Source of the DNA: Clostridia bacterium
GTDB taxonomy: Bacteria > Bacillota_A > Clostridia > Oscillospirales > CAG-272
Assembly: GCA_017547395.1 (NCBI GenBank)
Contig: JAFYPS010000001.1
Coordinates: 1-18,938, forward strand
DNA: 18,938 nucleotides
Reading direction: 5' to 3'
Shown: piece by piece, positions 7,139 through 14,617 of the stretch
How positions within the stretch are numbered: the first letter of the stretch is position 1
How the letters are laid out: each line of letters opens with the position of its first letter
The notes under the pieces: generated by a model
What the model was told of the DNA's origin: nothing
The model's database searches: none
Seen by the model: the letters and a program-made list of their open reading frames with translations, nothing else
Program-made: the position numbers and the translations under genes

Positions 7139-8524
7139 CTACTTAGCAAGTTCTTTTATTCTTACTTTTACAGATTCTATCTGCTTTTCGACGGATTCAA
7201 ACGAGGTGCCGCCCTCCGAAATGCGCTTTTTCACGCAGGTTTCAAGAGAAATCTCATCATAAATATCAGCTTCGATAAGTTCGCTTGCCTCTTTGTACTT
7301 TTCAAGAGGAAGCGTTTCAAGCACCGCGCCGCACGCGATGCAGTCCGCAACGAGCTTGCCCGAAATTTTATATGCACTGCGGAAAGGCATACCTTTTTTA
7401 ACAAGATAGTCTGCAAGGTCGGTTGCATTTATAAATCCGCCCTGTGCAGCCTTTTTCATATTTGCGGGAAGAACGGTCATTGTAGCAACCATTCCCGCAA
7501 AAACCTCGAGACAGTTTTTAACGGTGTCGCACGCGTCGAACACGCTCTCCTTATCCTCCTGCATATCCTTGTTGTATGCAAGCGGAAGAGATTTCAGCGT
7601 TGTAAGCAACGCGAAAAGGTCGCCGTAAACTCTGCCGGTCTTGCCGCGCACAAGCTCTGCCATATCGGGATTCTTTTTCTGCGGCATAATCGACGAACCT
7701 GTTGTAAACGCATCCGAAAGCTCAACAAACTTGAACTCCCAGCTTGACCAGAGGATAATCTCCTCGGAAAAACGGGAAAGATGCATCATAAGCGTGGAAA
7801 GCGCCGCCATAAGCTCTACGCAGAAGTCTCTGTCCGAAACACCGTCAAGCGAATTTAGCGCAACAGAGTCAAAGCCAAGCTTTTTAGCCTCAAAATATCT
7901 GTCGGTATCATAGGTCGTTCCCGCAAGGGCGCAACATCCGATAGGAGAAACGTTCATACGCTTTTTACAGTCGAAAAGACGGTCTATATCGCGTAAAAGC
8001 ATCATTGCATAAGCCATCAGATGATGACCGAAGGTGATAGGCTGTGCACGCTGAAGGTGTGTGTAGCCGGGCATAATGGCAAACTTATATTCCTCTGCTT
8101 TATCCGTAACAGCCGAAAGCAGCTCAAGCAAAAGCTTCTTGATTGTATCAACCTCGTCGCGCAGATACATACGCAAATCGAGGGCAACCTGGTCATTACG
8201 GCTACGCGCGGTATGAAGTTTTTTTCCGACGTCGCCAAGACGGTTTGTAAGCTCCTGCTCAACGAACATATGAATGTCCTCGGCAGTCATATCAATAGCA
8301 AGAGCCCCGCTGTCGAGGTCATTCAGTATTCCCGAAAGCCCGTCAATAAGCGTGTCAGCTTCATCGGCGGTTATAATTCCCTTTGTGCCGAGCATTGCGG
8401 CATGCGCCATACTTCCCTTTATGTCCTGACGGTACATACGGCTGTCAAAGTGAATAGACGAATTAAAATCGTCGGCTATTTTACTTGTTTCGCCGTCGGT
8501 ACGGCCTGCCCACATTTTTGCCAT
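7139..8524 (-). CDS. argH: Argininosuccinate lyase
   Basis: Splits argininosuccinate into arginine and fumarate, the last step of arginine synthesis; a cytoplasmic tetramer of the fumarase/aspartase superfamily. The 461-residue length is typical. Conserved regions are HTARSRNDQ (104-112), [10 protein letters not shown] (153-162) with the catalytic His, and the superfamily signature [12 protein letters not shown] (276-287) carrying the catalytic Ser. The ATG at 8524 has AGGG about 8 bases upstream. It sits 87 bases downstream of argG, with a long hairpin between (8565-8604), and 17 bases upstream of argF. Confidence 0.96.
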   Translation of the reverse strand: MAKMWAGRTDGETSKIADDFNSSIHFDSRMYRQDIKGSMAHAAMLGTKGIITADEADTLIDGLSGILNDLDSGALAIDMTAEDIHMFVEQELTNRLGDVGKKLHTARSRNDQVALDLRMYLRDEVDTIKKLLLELLSAVTDKAEEYKFAIMPGYTHLQRAQPITFGHHLMAYAMMLLRDIDRLFDCKKRMNVSPIGCCALAGTTYDTDRYFEAKKLGFDSVALNSLDGVSDRDFCVELMAALSTLMMHLSRFSEEIILWSSWEFKFVELSDAFTTGSSIMPQKKNPDMAELVRGKTGRVYGDLFALLTTLKSLPLAYNKDMQEDKESVFDACDTVKNCLEVFAGMVATMTVLPANMKKAAQGGFINATDLADYLVKKGMPFRSAYKISGKLVADCIACGAVLETLPLEKYKEASELIEADIYDEISLETCVKKRISEGGTSFESVEKQIESVKVRIKELAK

Positions 8525-8564
8525 TGTTTTACCCTGATTCTTTCTGTTTTAATATCAGCAAGTG

Positions 8565-8604
8565 CCCCACCGCATCAAAATGAAAACATTATGATGCGGT
8601 GGGG
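8565..8604 (-). other. Long hairpin between argG and argH, no T-run
   Basis: CCCCACCGCATCA (8565-8577) and TGATGCGGTGGGG (8592-8604) are a perfect 13-bp inverted repeat. The inner bases pair further (AATG/CATT, loop AAAA) after one mismatch. Read on the minus strand there is no T-run after the stem, so it is unlikely to be a simple terminator. It may protect argG mRNA, mark a processing site or damp argHF expression. Function is inference. Confidence 0.6.
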
Positions 8605-8611
8605 GAAAGTT

Positions 8612-9835
8612 TTATTTATTATTTTTTGCATCAACCATAGACTGAACCTTAATAGGAAGTCCGTAGAGGTTGATAAAGCCGGCGCTGTCCTTCTGATCAT
8701 AGTCGCTCTCGCCGAAGGTTGCGATTTCTTCACTGTAAAGCGAGTAGTCGCTCCATACGCCTGCGTTAATCATATTACCCTTATAAAGCTTAAGACGTAC
8801 CTTACCGGTAACCTTTTCCTGAGTCTTGTCAACAAATGCGGCAAGCGCCTCGCGAAGAGGAGTAAACCACTGACCGTTATAAACAAGCTCTGCATAAGTG
8901 ATAGAAAGCTTCTGCTTTTCGTGGAGGGTCATCTTGTCAAGGCAGATGCTCTCAAGAACACTGTGCGCCTTGTAAAGAATAGTTCCGCCGGGAGTTTCAT
9001 ATACGCCGCGGCACTTCATACCTACAAGACGGTTTTCAACAATGTCAAGAAGACCGATACCGTTTGCGCCGCCAAGCTCGTTGAGTTTGAGAATAATGTT
9101 CTTTGCGCTCATCTTTTCACCGTCAAGCGCTACGGGAACTCCCTTTTCAAAGTCAAGCTCGATATAGGTCGGAACGTCGGGAGCCTGAATGGGAGAAACA
9201 CCCATTTCAAGGAAGCCGGGCTTTTCATACAGAGGCTCGTTTCCGGTATCCTCGAGGTCAAGACCCTCGTGTGAAAGATGCCAGAGGTTCTTATCCTTGG
9301 AATAGTTGGTCTCACGGTTAATCTTAAGAGGAATGTTATGCGCCTCGGCATAGTCAATCTCCTCTTCACGGGACTTGATGTCCCACTCACGCCAGGGAGC
9401 GATAATAGGCATATTGGGCGCAAAGTGCTTGATGGTAAGTTCAAAACGAACCTGGTCATTTCCCTTACCCGTGCAACCGTGGCAGATTGCATCGGCACCC
9501 TCTTTAAGAGCTATTTCAACAAGACCCTTTGCGATACAGGGACGTGCATGGCTTGTGCCGAGGAGATATTCCTCATAAACTGCACCCGCCTTAACGCAAG
9601 GAATAATGTACTCGTCAACATACTCATCGGTAAGGTCAAGCACGTAAAGCTTGGATGCACCGGTCTTGAGTGCCTTTTCTTCAAGCCCCTCAAGCTCGTC
9701 AGCCTGTCCTACGTTACCCGAAACCGCGATGACCTCACAGTTATTATAGTTTTCCTTAAGCCACGGAATGATAATAGAAGTATCAAGTCCTCCCGAGTAC
9801 GCGAGAACTACCTTTTTAATATTTTCCTTGTTCAT
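8612..9835 (-). CDS. argG: Argininosuccinate synthase
   Basis: Joins citrulline and aspartate using ATP to give argininosuccinate and AMP plus pyrophosphate, in the cytoplasm. The ATP pyrophosphatase loop AYSGGLDTS is at 12-20, and [13 protein letters not shown] (about 117-129) matches the conserved citrulline/aspartate-binding region. Length is 407 residues against a usual 400 or so. The ATG at 9835 is chosen because AGGAGG stands 8 bases upstream. The reading frame stays open upstream to 9949, but that stretch holds the promoter and operator and encodes an unlikely low-complexity sequence. First gene of argG-argH-argF, driven by the promoter at 9876-9904 with an ArgR-like operator over the start region. 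Confidence 0.96.
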   Translation of the reverse strand: MNKENIKKVVLAYSGGLDTSIIIPWLKENYNNCEVIAVSGNVGQADELEGLEEKALKTGASKLYVLDLTDEYVDEYIIPCVKAGAVYEEYLLGTSHARPCIAKGLVEIALKEGADAICHGCTGKGNDQVRFELTIKHFAPNMPIIAPWREWDIKSREEEIDYAEAHNIPLKINRETNYSKDKNLWHLSHEGLDLEDTGNEPLYEKPGFLEMGVSPIQAPDVPTYIELDFEKGVPVALDGEKMSAKNIILKLNELGGANGIGLLDIVENRLVGMKCRGVYETPGGTILYKAHSVLESICLDKMTLHEKQKLSITYAELVYNGQWFTPLREALAAFVDKTQEKVTGKVRLKLYKGNMINAGVWSDYSLYSEEIATFGESDYDQKDSAGFINLYGLPIKVQSMVDAKNNK

Positions 9836-9848
9836 GGCATCTGCCTCC

Positions 9849-9873
9849 TGAATAATTATGAATAAATATGAAT
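9849..9873 (-). promoter_or_regulatory. Candidate ArgR operator (three phased half-sites)
   Basis: TGAAT occurs at 9849, 9859 and 9869 on the plus strand, so three ATTCA half-sites follow one another at exact 10-base steps on the coding strand. Two overlapping 14-mers, TGAATAATTATGAA and TGAATAAATATGAA, resemble the ARG box TGNATAWWWATNCA, each lacking the final C. The stretch covers the likely transcription start just after the -10 and reaches the ribosome site, a place suited to repression by ArgR with arginine. No argR gene is in the window. Confidence 0.6.
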
Positions 9874-9875
9874 AG

Positions 9876-9904
9876 ATTGTAGTACTTTTTTCATTAATTG
9901 TCAA
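9876..9904 (-). promoter_or_regulatory. SigmaA-type promoter of argGHF
   Basis: On the minus strand TTGACA (9899-9904), an exact 17-base spacer and TACAAT (9876-9881): a perfect -35 and near-perfect -10. The candidate ArgR half-sites begin immediately after the -10. Confidence 0.85.
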
Positions 9905-9960
9905 GCGTTTCTTGAAAGTTTTTTCACAAATTATTGCATATTTATACAAAAAGCGAAAAC

Positions 9961-9988
9961 AAAAAGGCTTGCCGAGGCAAGCCCTTTT
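9961..9988 (-). terminator. Terminator of the GH43/beta-helix operon
   Basis: GGCTTGC (9966-9972), loop CGAG and GCAAGCC (9977-9983) form a 7-bp stem. Read on the minus strand it is followed by TTTTT (9961-9965), and an A-run lies on the other side. It begins 9 bases after the stop of the beta-helix protein and separates that gene from the argG promoter. Confidence 0.85.
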
Positions 9989-9997
9989 ATTTTTACG

Positions 9998-12160
9998 TTA
10001 CTTGATAAGAGTAGCAGTCTTGGTATTATCGTTCCAGGAGATATTGTCGTTAGAAACGCCGAGAGCGTTTGCGATAACACGAACGGGAAGATAAGTACGG
10101 CTGTTTTCAATAACTGCGGGAGAGTCAAGAGCAACAGGAGCACCGTTAACGGTCATGGTAGGAGCACCTATGGTGATAACGATGGTTGTGGTTGCGTTCT
10201 TGAGAGTTGCAGTCTTTGTAGCGTCGTTCCACTCGATGCCGTCGTTGCTGATACCAAAGGTATTTGCAAGGAAGCGAACAGGGAGCATAGTACGGCTGTT
10301 TCTGTTGATAGGAGCTGCATCAAGAACGTTCGGAACACCGTTGATAACTGCTATGGTAGAACCGATAGTAAGCTCAACGTACTTCTTGCCGCCAAGACGG
10401 TCGCCAACGATTTCGGAATATCCGTCAACGTAATCGATAACGGTTCCCTCACCCTTAATAGTGAACTTGTCCTTAAGAGTGGGAGCGATGAAGAGATACG
10501 AGCCCTTCTCTACCTCGATAGTATAAGGAACGGGATCCTTGATTGCAGGACGGAAATCAACGGAATCGGTAAGAGTAAGTGCCGCATTGTTTGCAACGCG
10601 GATTATGCTTTCCTTGGAGTTGCCGCGGATAACGAGACCGTCCATTACAACGTCTGTGGAAATAACGAATACGGTATCGTCATTGATAAGGAACTCTGCC
10701 TTTTCTCTGAAGTCTACACCGTCATATACAGAGGTGAAGGTAAGCGTCTTTGCCATATTGGGAAGGTTGTATACGTTAGTGGGAGCAACACCACCGATAA
10801 CGGATTTACCGCTGAGAACGATAGTACCGCCAACGGTAATCTGCTTGAATACACCGCCGCCGTAGCTCTTTACTGCGGTCTCGGGAGTAGCACCGTTGTT
10901 GGAGTTGCTGCCCTTGTCATAGTCAAGGTAAATAGTCTTTACTACGTTTTCTACGTATTCCTTTGCGGTTATGTCAACGTCCTTATTGATAACGGTCGCC
11001 TTGGGGCCTATAACGTAGCTACCGGCGCCGCCGATAGAATTAAACGTACCGCCATTGATAATCGCCGAACAGCCTGCAGATACAATGATGTTATAGTAGC
11101 GATCGGTGTTACTCATAGTAATAACCGACTCGTCGATCGTAAGAGTTGATCCGCCCGATACGAGAATCGTACACTGCTCACCCTCGTGGAAGAGAATCAT
11201 ATCCTTAAAGGTAACGTTGCTTCCTACGGTAAAGGTTTTACCACCCTTGATCTTGAACATACCGCTTGTGGGGTTGCTTGCAGGCTCGGGATTCTTATAG
11301 TCCACGCCGCCAAAGTTAGCAGTAAAGATAGTATCGCCCGCAACGTTCCAGGTGTAGCTGTCACCAAGATAGCCTCTGCCGGGGAATACAAGTGTACCGC
11401 CTCCGGCAAGGACACCGGCTGCGCCTCTTCCTTCAGTGGTACCGAAGGACTGCTTAGGAGTGTCGGCAGAGAGACCGTCGTTGTTGTCACTGCCGGGCTT
11501 GTTAAAGTTTACAAAAGCGTAGCTGTTTGCAACAACGGGAGTATCGCTGATAACGTTTGCCTTTTCGCCGATAACGATTTCGCCAAGACCGGTTACAGAG
11601 GAGAAGGTACCGCCGTTAACGATAGCCTTACCGCCCTTTTTAACAACGATCTTGTACATATAATCGCCAACGCCCATGGTGATTACGTTCTCGTTGATTG
11701 TAAGAACGCCGCCGTCTTCAACGATAATTGCGTCTGCTGCATGCTCGGAGAAAATAATTACGTTGTCAAAAGTAAGTTCGCTGGCAACGGAAAGCTGTGA
11801 ACCTTTTTTAACCTTTACAGAGCCGGTTGAAGGGTTGCTTGCAGGAGAAGTATTTATATAGTTTCTGCCATTGTAGTTTGCGGTAATGGTAACGGGACCA
11901 TTTGCTTTCCAAGTATAACTTTCGCCAAAATACATCTTTTCGGTGACAACTACCGTGCCGCCGTCCTTTACAAGAGGAAATACGCCCTTGCCGTTAAAGT
12001 CAACAGACTTCTTGGGAGAGTTTGCAGAAAGGCCGGTGTTTGACTCGTCATTACCTTTATTATATGCAACGTATGCAACTGTATCTGCCGCGAATACGGT
12101 CACAGAAAGAACCGAGAGAAGCAGGAATGCCGCAAGAATTATGCCTATTAATCTTTTCAT
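9998..12160 (-). CDS. Secreted protein: three beta-helix-like repeats plus copper-amine-oxidase-N-like domain
   Basis: A 720-residue exported protein of unknown function. Residues 1-24 are a signal peptide (MKRL, hydrophobic run, cut near VFA/AD). Three units follow at about 27-210, 213-397 and 408-580, each opening with an N-K/D-G-rich NxGLSAxxPKxS-type motif (weaker in unit 3). Their short beta strands in patterns such as GGVLTINEN and GGSTLTIDES suggest a right-handed beta-helix, a fold common in polysaccharide-binding or -cleaving proteins. The C-terminus (about 597-720) holds two copies of a module with SRTMLPVRFLAN / SRTYLPVRVIAN and W-N-D-x-T-K-T-A-T-L, as in copper-amine-oxidase N-terminal-like (stalk) domains often found on clostridial surface proteins. 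Catalytic residues are not evident. It follows the GH43 gene by 12 bases, with AAAGGAG overlapping that gene's stop. Confidence 0.8.
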   Translation of the reverse strand: MKRLIGIILAAFLLLSVLSVTVFAADTVAYVAYNKGNDESNTGLSANSPKKSVDFNGKGVFPLVKDGGTVVVTEKMYFGESYTWKANGPVTITANYNGRNYINTSPASNPSTGSVKVKKGSQLSVASELTFDNVIIFSEHAADAIIVEDGGVLTINENVITMGVGDYMYKIVVKKGGKAIVNGGTFSSVTGLGEIVIGEKANVISDTPVVANSYAFVNFNKPGSDNNDGLSADTPKQSFGTTEGRGAAGVLAGGGTLVFPGRGYLGDSYTWNVAGDTIFTANFGGVDYKNPEPASNPTSGMFKIKGGKTFTVGSNVTFKDMILFHEGEQCTILVSGGSTLTIDESVITMSNTDRYYNIIVSAGCSAIINGGTFNSIGGAGSYVIGPKATVINKDVDITAKEYVENVVKTIYLDYDKGSNSNNGATPETAVKSYGGGVFKQITVGGTIVLSGKSVIGGVAPTNVYNLPNMAKTLTFTSVYDGVDFREKAEFLINDDTVFVISTDVVMDGLVIRGNSKESIIRVANNAALTLTDSVDFRPAIKDPVPYTIEVEKGSYLFIAPTLKDKFTIKGEGTVIDYVDGYSEIVGDRLGGKKYVELTIGSTIAVINGVPNVLDAAPINRNSRTMLPVRFLANTFGISNDGIEWNDATKTATLKNATTTIVITIGAPTMTVNGAPVALDSPAVIENSRTYLPVRVIANALGVSNDNISWNDNTKTATLIK
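10007..10360 (-). repeat. Tandem pair of copper-amine-oxidase-N-like modules
   Basis: Two in-frame copies of about 53 residues (10202-10360 and 10007-10168) share I/VNGxPxxLDxxxxIxNSRTxLPVR, A-N-x-(F/L)-G-(I/V)-S-N-D and W-N-D-x-T-K-T-A-T-L. They form the C-terminal end of the secreted beta-helix protein and probably serve as a stalk or cell-wall attachment part. Confidence 0.75.
10421..12082 (-). repeat. Three tandem beta-helix-like coding repeats
   Basis: Approximate unit borders: 11531-12082, 10970-11524 and 10421-10939. Units 1 and 2 align along their whole length: LSANSPKKS/LSADTPKQS, ESYTW/DSYTW, ASNPSTGSVKVK/ASNPTSGMFKIK, ENVITM/ESVITM, AIVNGGTFSS/AIINGGTFNS. Unit 3 is more diverged and lacks several of these. 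Borders were judged by eye. Confidence 0.75.
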
Positions 12161-12172
12161 CGTTTCTCTCCT

Positions 12173-14428
12173 TTACTTAATCATTTCAAAAATCGTCATA
12201 ACGTCATTGATACCGAGCGAACCGTTGGCGTCTACGTCATAATAACCGCTGTAGAGGTCGTTTGAACGAACCTTGCCAAGCACCATCATAGCATCAGCAA
12301 GAGTAACAGCGCCGTCACGGTTTACGTCATAGCGATACTTGTTGGAGGGCAACTTCTGAGGAGTGCTCGTAGGTCCGCGGAGAACAAGAAGGTCGGGACC
12401 GGTCGGGTCGTCGGGATTCTCGACAAACTCAACAAGGTCAACGCAAACCTCTCTTGTACCGCCTTCAAAATTCATCTTGGTATGGCGGTGATAGATCATA
12501 TAGGTTTCCTCACCGTCGGGGGAGTTGATCATAAGTGCATCGCCGGGGCCGTCGATAATATAGTTCCAGTTAAGAATGGGGTTAAGCTCTATTTTCTCGT
12601 AAGGACCGAGAGGACTCTTGGAAATTGCGAGAGCCTCACCGTAATGACGGGAGTAAGAGCCGGTCGCATAAATCATATAGTAGTAACCGTCGTGCTTCCA
12701 TACAAAGCCGCCCTCGCAAAGACGAACTGCGCCGTCGTTATCCCAAGGCTTATCGGGGTATACTGCACGCTGAGCGGTTTCGGGCTTAGCAATAATCTTG
12801 CCGTCTTTGATGGTAACCTCTTCTACCCATACGGTACCGCCCTTGTCATAACGGGAGAAGGACATATAAGTCTTTCCGTCATAGCCTACGAATGCATGTC
12901 CGTCAATCTCGGTGTGGTCGGGGTTAATAGGAACAAGAGGACCGTCGTGAACAAAGGGACCGAGAGGCGAGTCGCTGGATGCATAGTAAACGCGTCTTGT
13001 TGTATCGGCACCCATCTGTTCTGCCGCAAAGGTGAGATAGAAGAGTCCGTCGCTCTCGTTATAGAATACGTTAGCACTCCATGCGGTCTTGCCGTTTACG
13101 TTGCTGTAATTTACGTGGTCCCACTCAAAGATGAAGTTTCTGGGAGTGAAGTTTGCAAGGTCAGGAGAGGTATATACGCGGAAAATGCTGTTACCGTCGT
13201 TACCCTCGTAGGTGTAGAGGTAGTACGTGCCCTCGTAGAAGAGCATATCGGGGTCTGCACCAAAGTTAACTGCATTGGTATAGGTAGCCTCTGCAAGAGT
13301 AACGGTGCTCGCACCGTTTGTTACGCCTGAAAGCTTACCGCCCTCAAGCCAGTAACCGAACTTACCGTCGGTATTGTCAAGATATAACTCCATCTTGGGG
13401 AGAGACTTCTCACCCTCGAAATAGTTATCGTAAATAATGGTAGCCATACCGTCGTGCACGTCAACTATAACGTCGGTAAATCCGTTGCGGACAGCGGTTC
13501 TTCTCTTCTGGAGAATCTCAAACTTGCCGTCAACGATCTTGAAAAGAGTCATGTCCTGAGCCTCTTCGTTGAATTCTACGGTGTAGCCGTTCAACGCGTC
13601 CTTCATACCGAAGTAAACACGGGAGATGTTCTCGTTTGCAAGGCTTGCCTTGATTCTGTACTCACCGGTAAGAGCCTTTTCGGGAAGCATTGCACCGGTA
13701 CCGGTTGCAACACCGTCGCTCACTGTAATTCCGCTTGTCTTGAATGCGGTATCGCCAAAGGTAAGACCTGTGCTCATTGTGGGGAGCTTGTCATCCACAA
13801 GTACGGTAACCTTGAAGTTGTCAAAGTAACCTACGTCGGAATAATACTGACGAAGACCTGTGGTAGAGGTAAAAGTCTTGTAAATATCGCCTTCACCGTC
13901 GCCGGGCTCATATCTGCTTTCGTAGATGAGACTTCCGTCTTCAAGAGAAGTAACGCGAAGAGTTGACGCACCCTTGTAAACTGTTACGGAAAGGTGGAAA
14001 TCTCTCGGAATGGGATCGGAGTTGGGAGCAAACGTGCCGCCCCAGCCGGTCTCATTGAAAAAGGCGTGATAAATAGTGCCTGAGCCTGTAGTTGTAGCTA
14101 CGTAGCCGGAGAAGTAGGAAGGCTCCTGCTTAAGCGTATCGCTTGTAGCGCCTACAAGTACACCCGCCATAGCAGTATTGTCGCGGATGTCAACATCTAC
14201 TCTGTAGTCCATTCCCTTATATTCTTCGGGAAGGTCGTATGCAACGTATGCACTTGTACCGCTTCCGACAGCCTTAAGACCGCCGTTGACAATCTGCATA
14301 CTGCCATACATTCTCAAAAAAGAAAGGTCGTCTTCAGAAAAATCATTTTCATAAACAACGATTTCGGCTGCGCTTACTCCGATTGCAAGAACAATCACAG
14401 CAAAGAGCAGTGCAAATAATTTTCTCAT
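12173..14428 (-). CDS. Secreted GH43-like glycosidase with C-terminal dockerin
   Basis: A 751-residue exported enzyme, probably acting on arabinose- or xylose-containing plant polysaccharide. A signal peptide spans 1-20 (cut near VSA/AE). Two beta-sandwich, lectin-like regions follow (about 22-210 and 215-380). A five-bladed propeller of the GH43 type (about 382-690) has its three acids in place: base Asp392 in ADPDMLFYEGTYYLY, pKa-modulating Asp509 in EIDGHAF, and acid Glu572 in EGGFVWK before GYYYMIY. Residues 701-751 form a type I dockerin: two calcium-loop repeats starting DVNRDG (701) and DVDANG (731), each ending in Asp twelve positions on. The ATG at 14428 has AGGAGG 7 bases upstream; a longer frame to 14458 lacks a site. 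First gene of an operon with the beta-helix protein. A GH43-related family such as GH117 is possible. Confidence 0.85.
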   Translation of the reverse strand: MRKLFALLFAVIVLAIGVSAAEIVVYENDFSEDDLSFLRMYGSMQIVNGGLKAVGSGTSAYVAYDLPEEYKGMDYRVDVDIRDNTAMAGVLVGATSDTLKQEPSYFSGYVATTTGSGTIYHAFFNETGWGGTFAPNSDPIPRDFHLSVTVYKGASTLRVTSLEDGSLIYESRYEPGDGEGDIYKTFTSTTGLRQYYSDVGYFDNFKVTVLVDDKLPTMSTGLTFGDTAFKTSGITVSDGVATGTGAMLPEKALTGEYRIKASLANENISRVYFGMKDALNGYTVEFNEEAQDMTLFKIVDGKFEILQKRRTAVRNGFTDVIVDVHDGMATIIYDNYFEGEKSLPKMELYLDNTDGKFGYWLEGGKLSGVTNGASTVTLAEATYTNAVNFGADPDMLFYEGTYYLYTYEGNDGNSIFRVYTSPDLANFTPRNFIFEWDHVNYSNVNGKTAWSANVFYNESDGLFYLTFAAEQMGADTTRRVYYASSDSPLGPFVHDGPLVPINPDHTEIDGHAFVGYDGKTYMSFSRYDKGGTVWVEEVTIKDGKIIAKPETAQRAVYPDKPWDNDGAVRLCEGGFVWKHDGYYYMIYATGSYSRHYGEALAISKSPLGPYEKIELNPILNWNYIIDGPGDALMINSPDGEETYMIYHRHTKMNFEGGTREVCVDLVEFVENPDDPTGPDLLVLRGPTSTPQKLPSNKYRYDVNRDGAVTLADAMMVLGKVRSNDLYSGYYDVDANGSLGINDVMTIFEMIK

Positions 14429-14462
14429 ATTTTTTCCTCCTGAGTTTAAATTTTGCAAATCA

Positions 14463-14491
14463 ATTTTAGCAAAATGTACAAATCAAGTCAA
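14463..14491 (-). promoter_or_regulatory. SigmaA-type promoter of the GH43/beta-helix operon
   Basis: On the minus strand TTGACT (14486-14491), a 17-base spacer and TAAAAT (14463-14468), about 35 bases upstream of the start at 14428. The rest of the 190-base gap holds the terminator of the upstream gene and AT-rich sequence in which I see nothing else. Confidence 0.8.
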
Positions 14492-14576
14492 TAGTTTGCC
14501 GAAAAAACTGCGATTTTTTTCATATAACCTGCAATTTTTTATATATTAACTACCATCCTTCTTTAAAAATCAATTG

Positions 14577-14612
14577 AAAAAAAATTGCCGCTCAATGAGC
14601 GGCGATTTTTTT
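14577..14612 (-). terminator. Terminator after the phosphohexomutase gene
   Basis: GCCGCTC (14587-14593), loop AAT and GAGCGGC (14597-14603), flanked by A-run 14577-14584 and T-run 14606-14612. On the minus strand it lies 5 bases after the mutase stop and is followed by eight T. The symmetric flanks could also work on the plus strand. Confidence 0.9.
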
Positions 14613-14617
14613 ACCGT

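Noticed and set aside
8021..9274. Long open frame of 417 codons on the plus strand
   Set aside because: It lies wholly antisense to argH and argG, whose motifs are unmistakable. It has no family likeness, and its composition is that of a reversed coding strand.
9836..9949. Upstream extension of argG by 38 codons
   Set aside because: This stretch contains the promoter, operator and AGGAGG site of argG, and family members begin at the position used here.
11186..11800. Open frame on the plus strand opposite the beta-helix repeats
   Set aside because: A repetitive antisense shadow of the tandem repeats, with no ribosome site.
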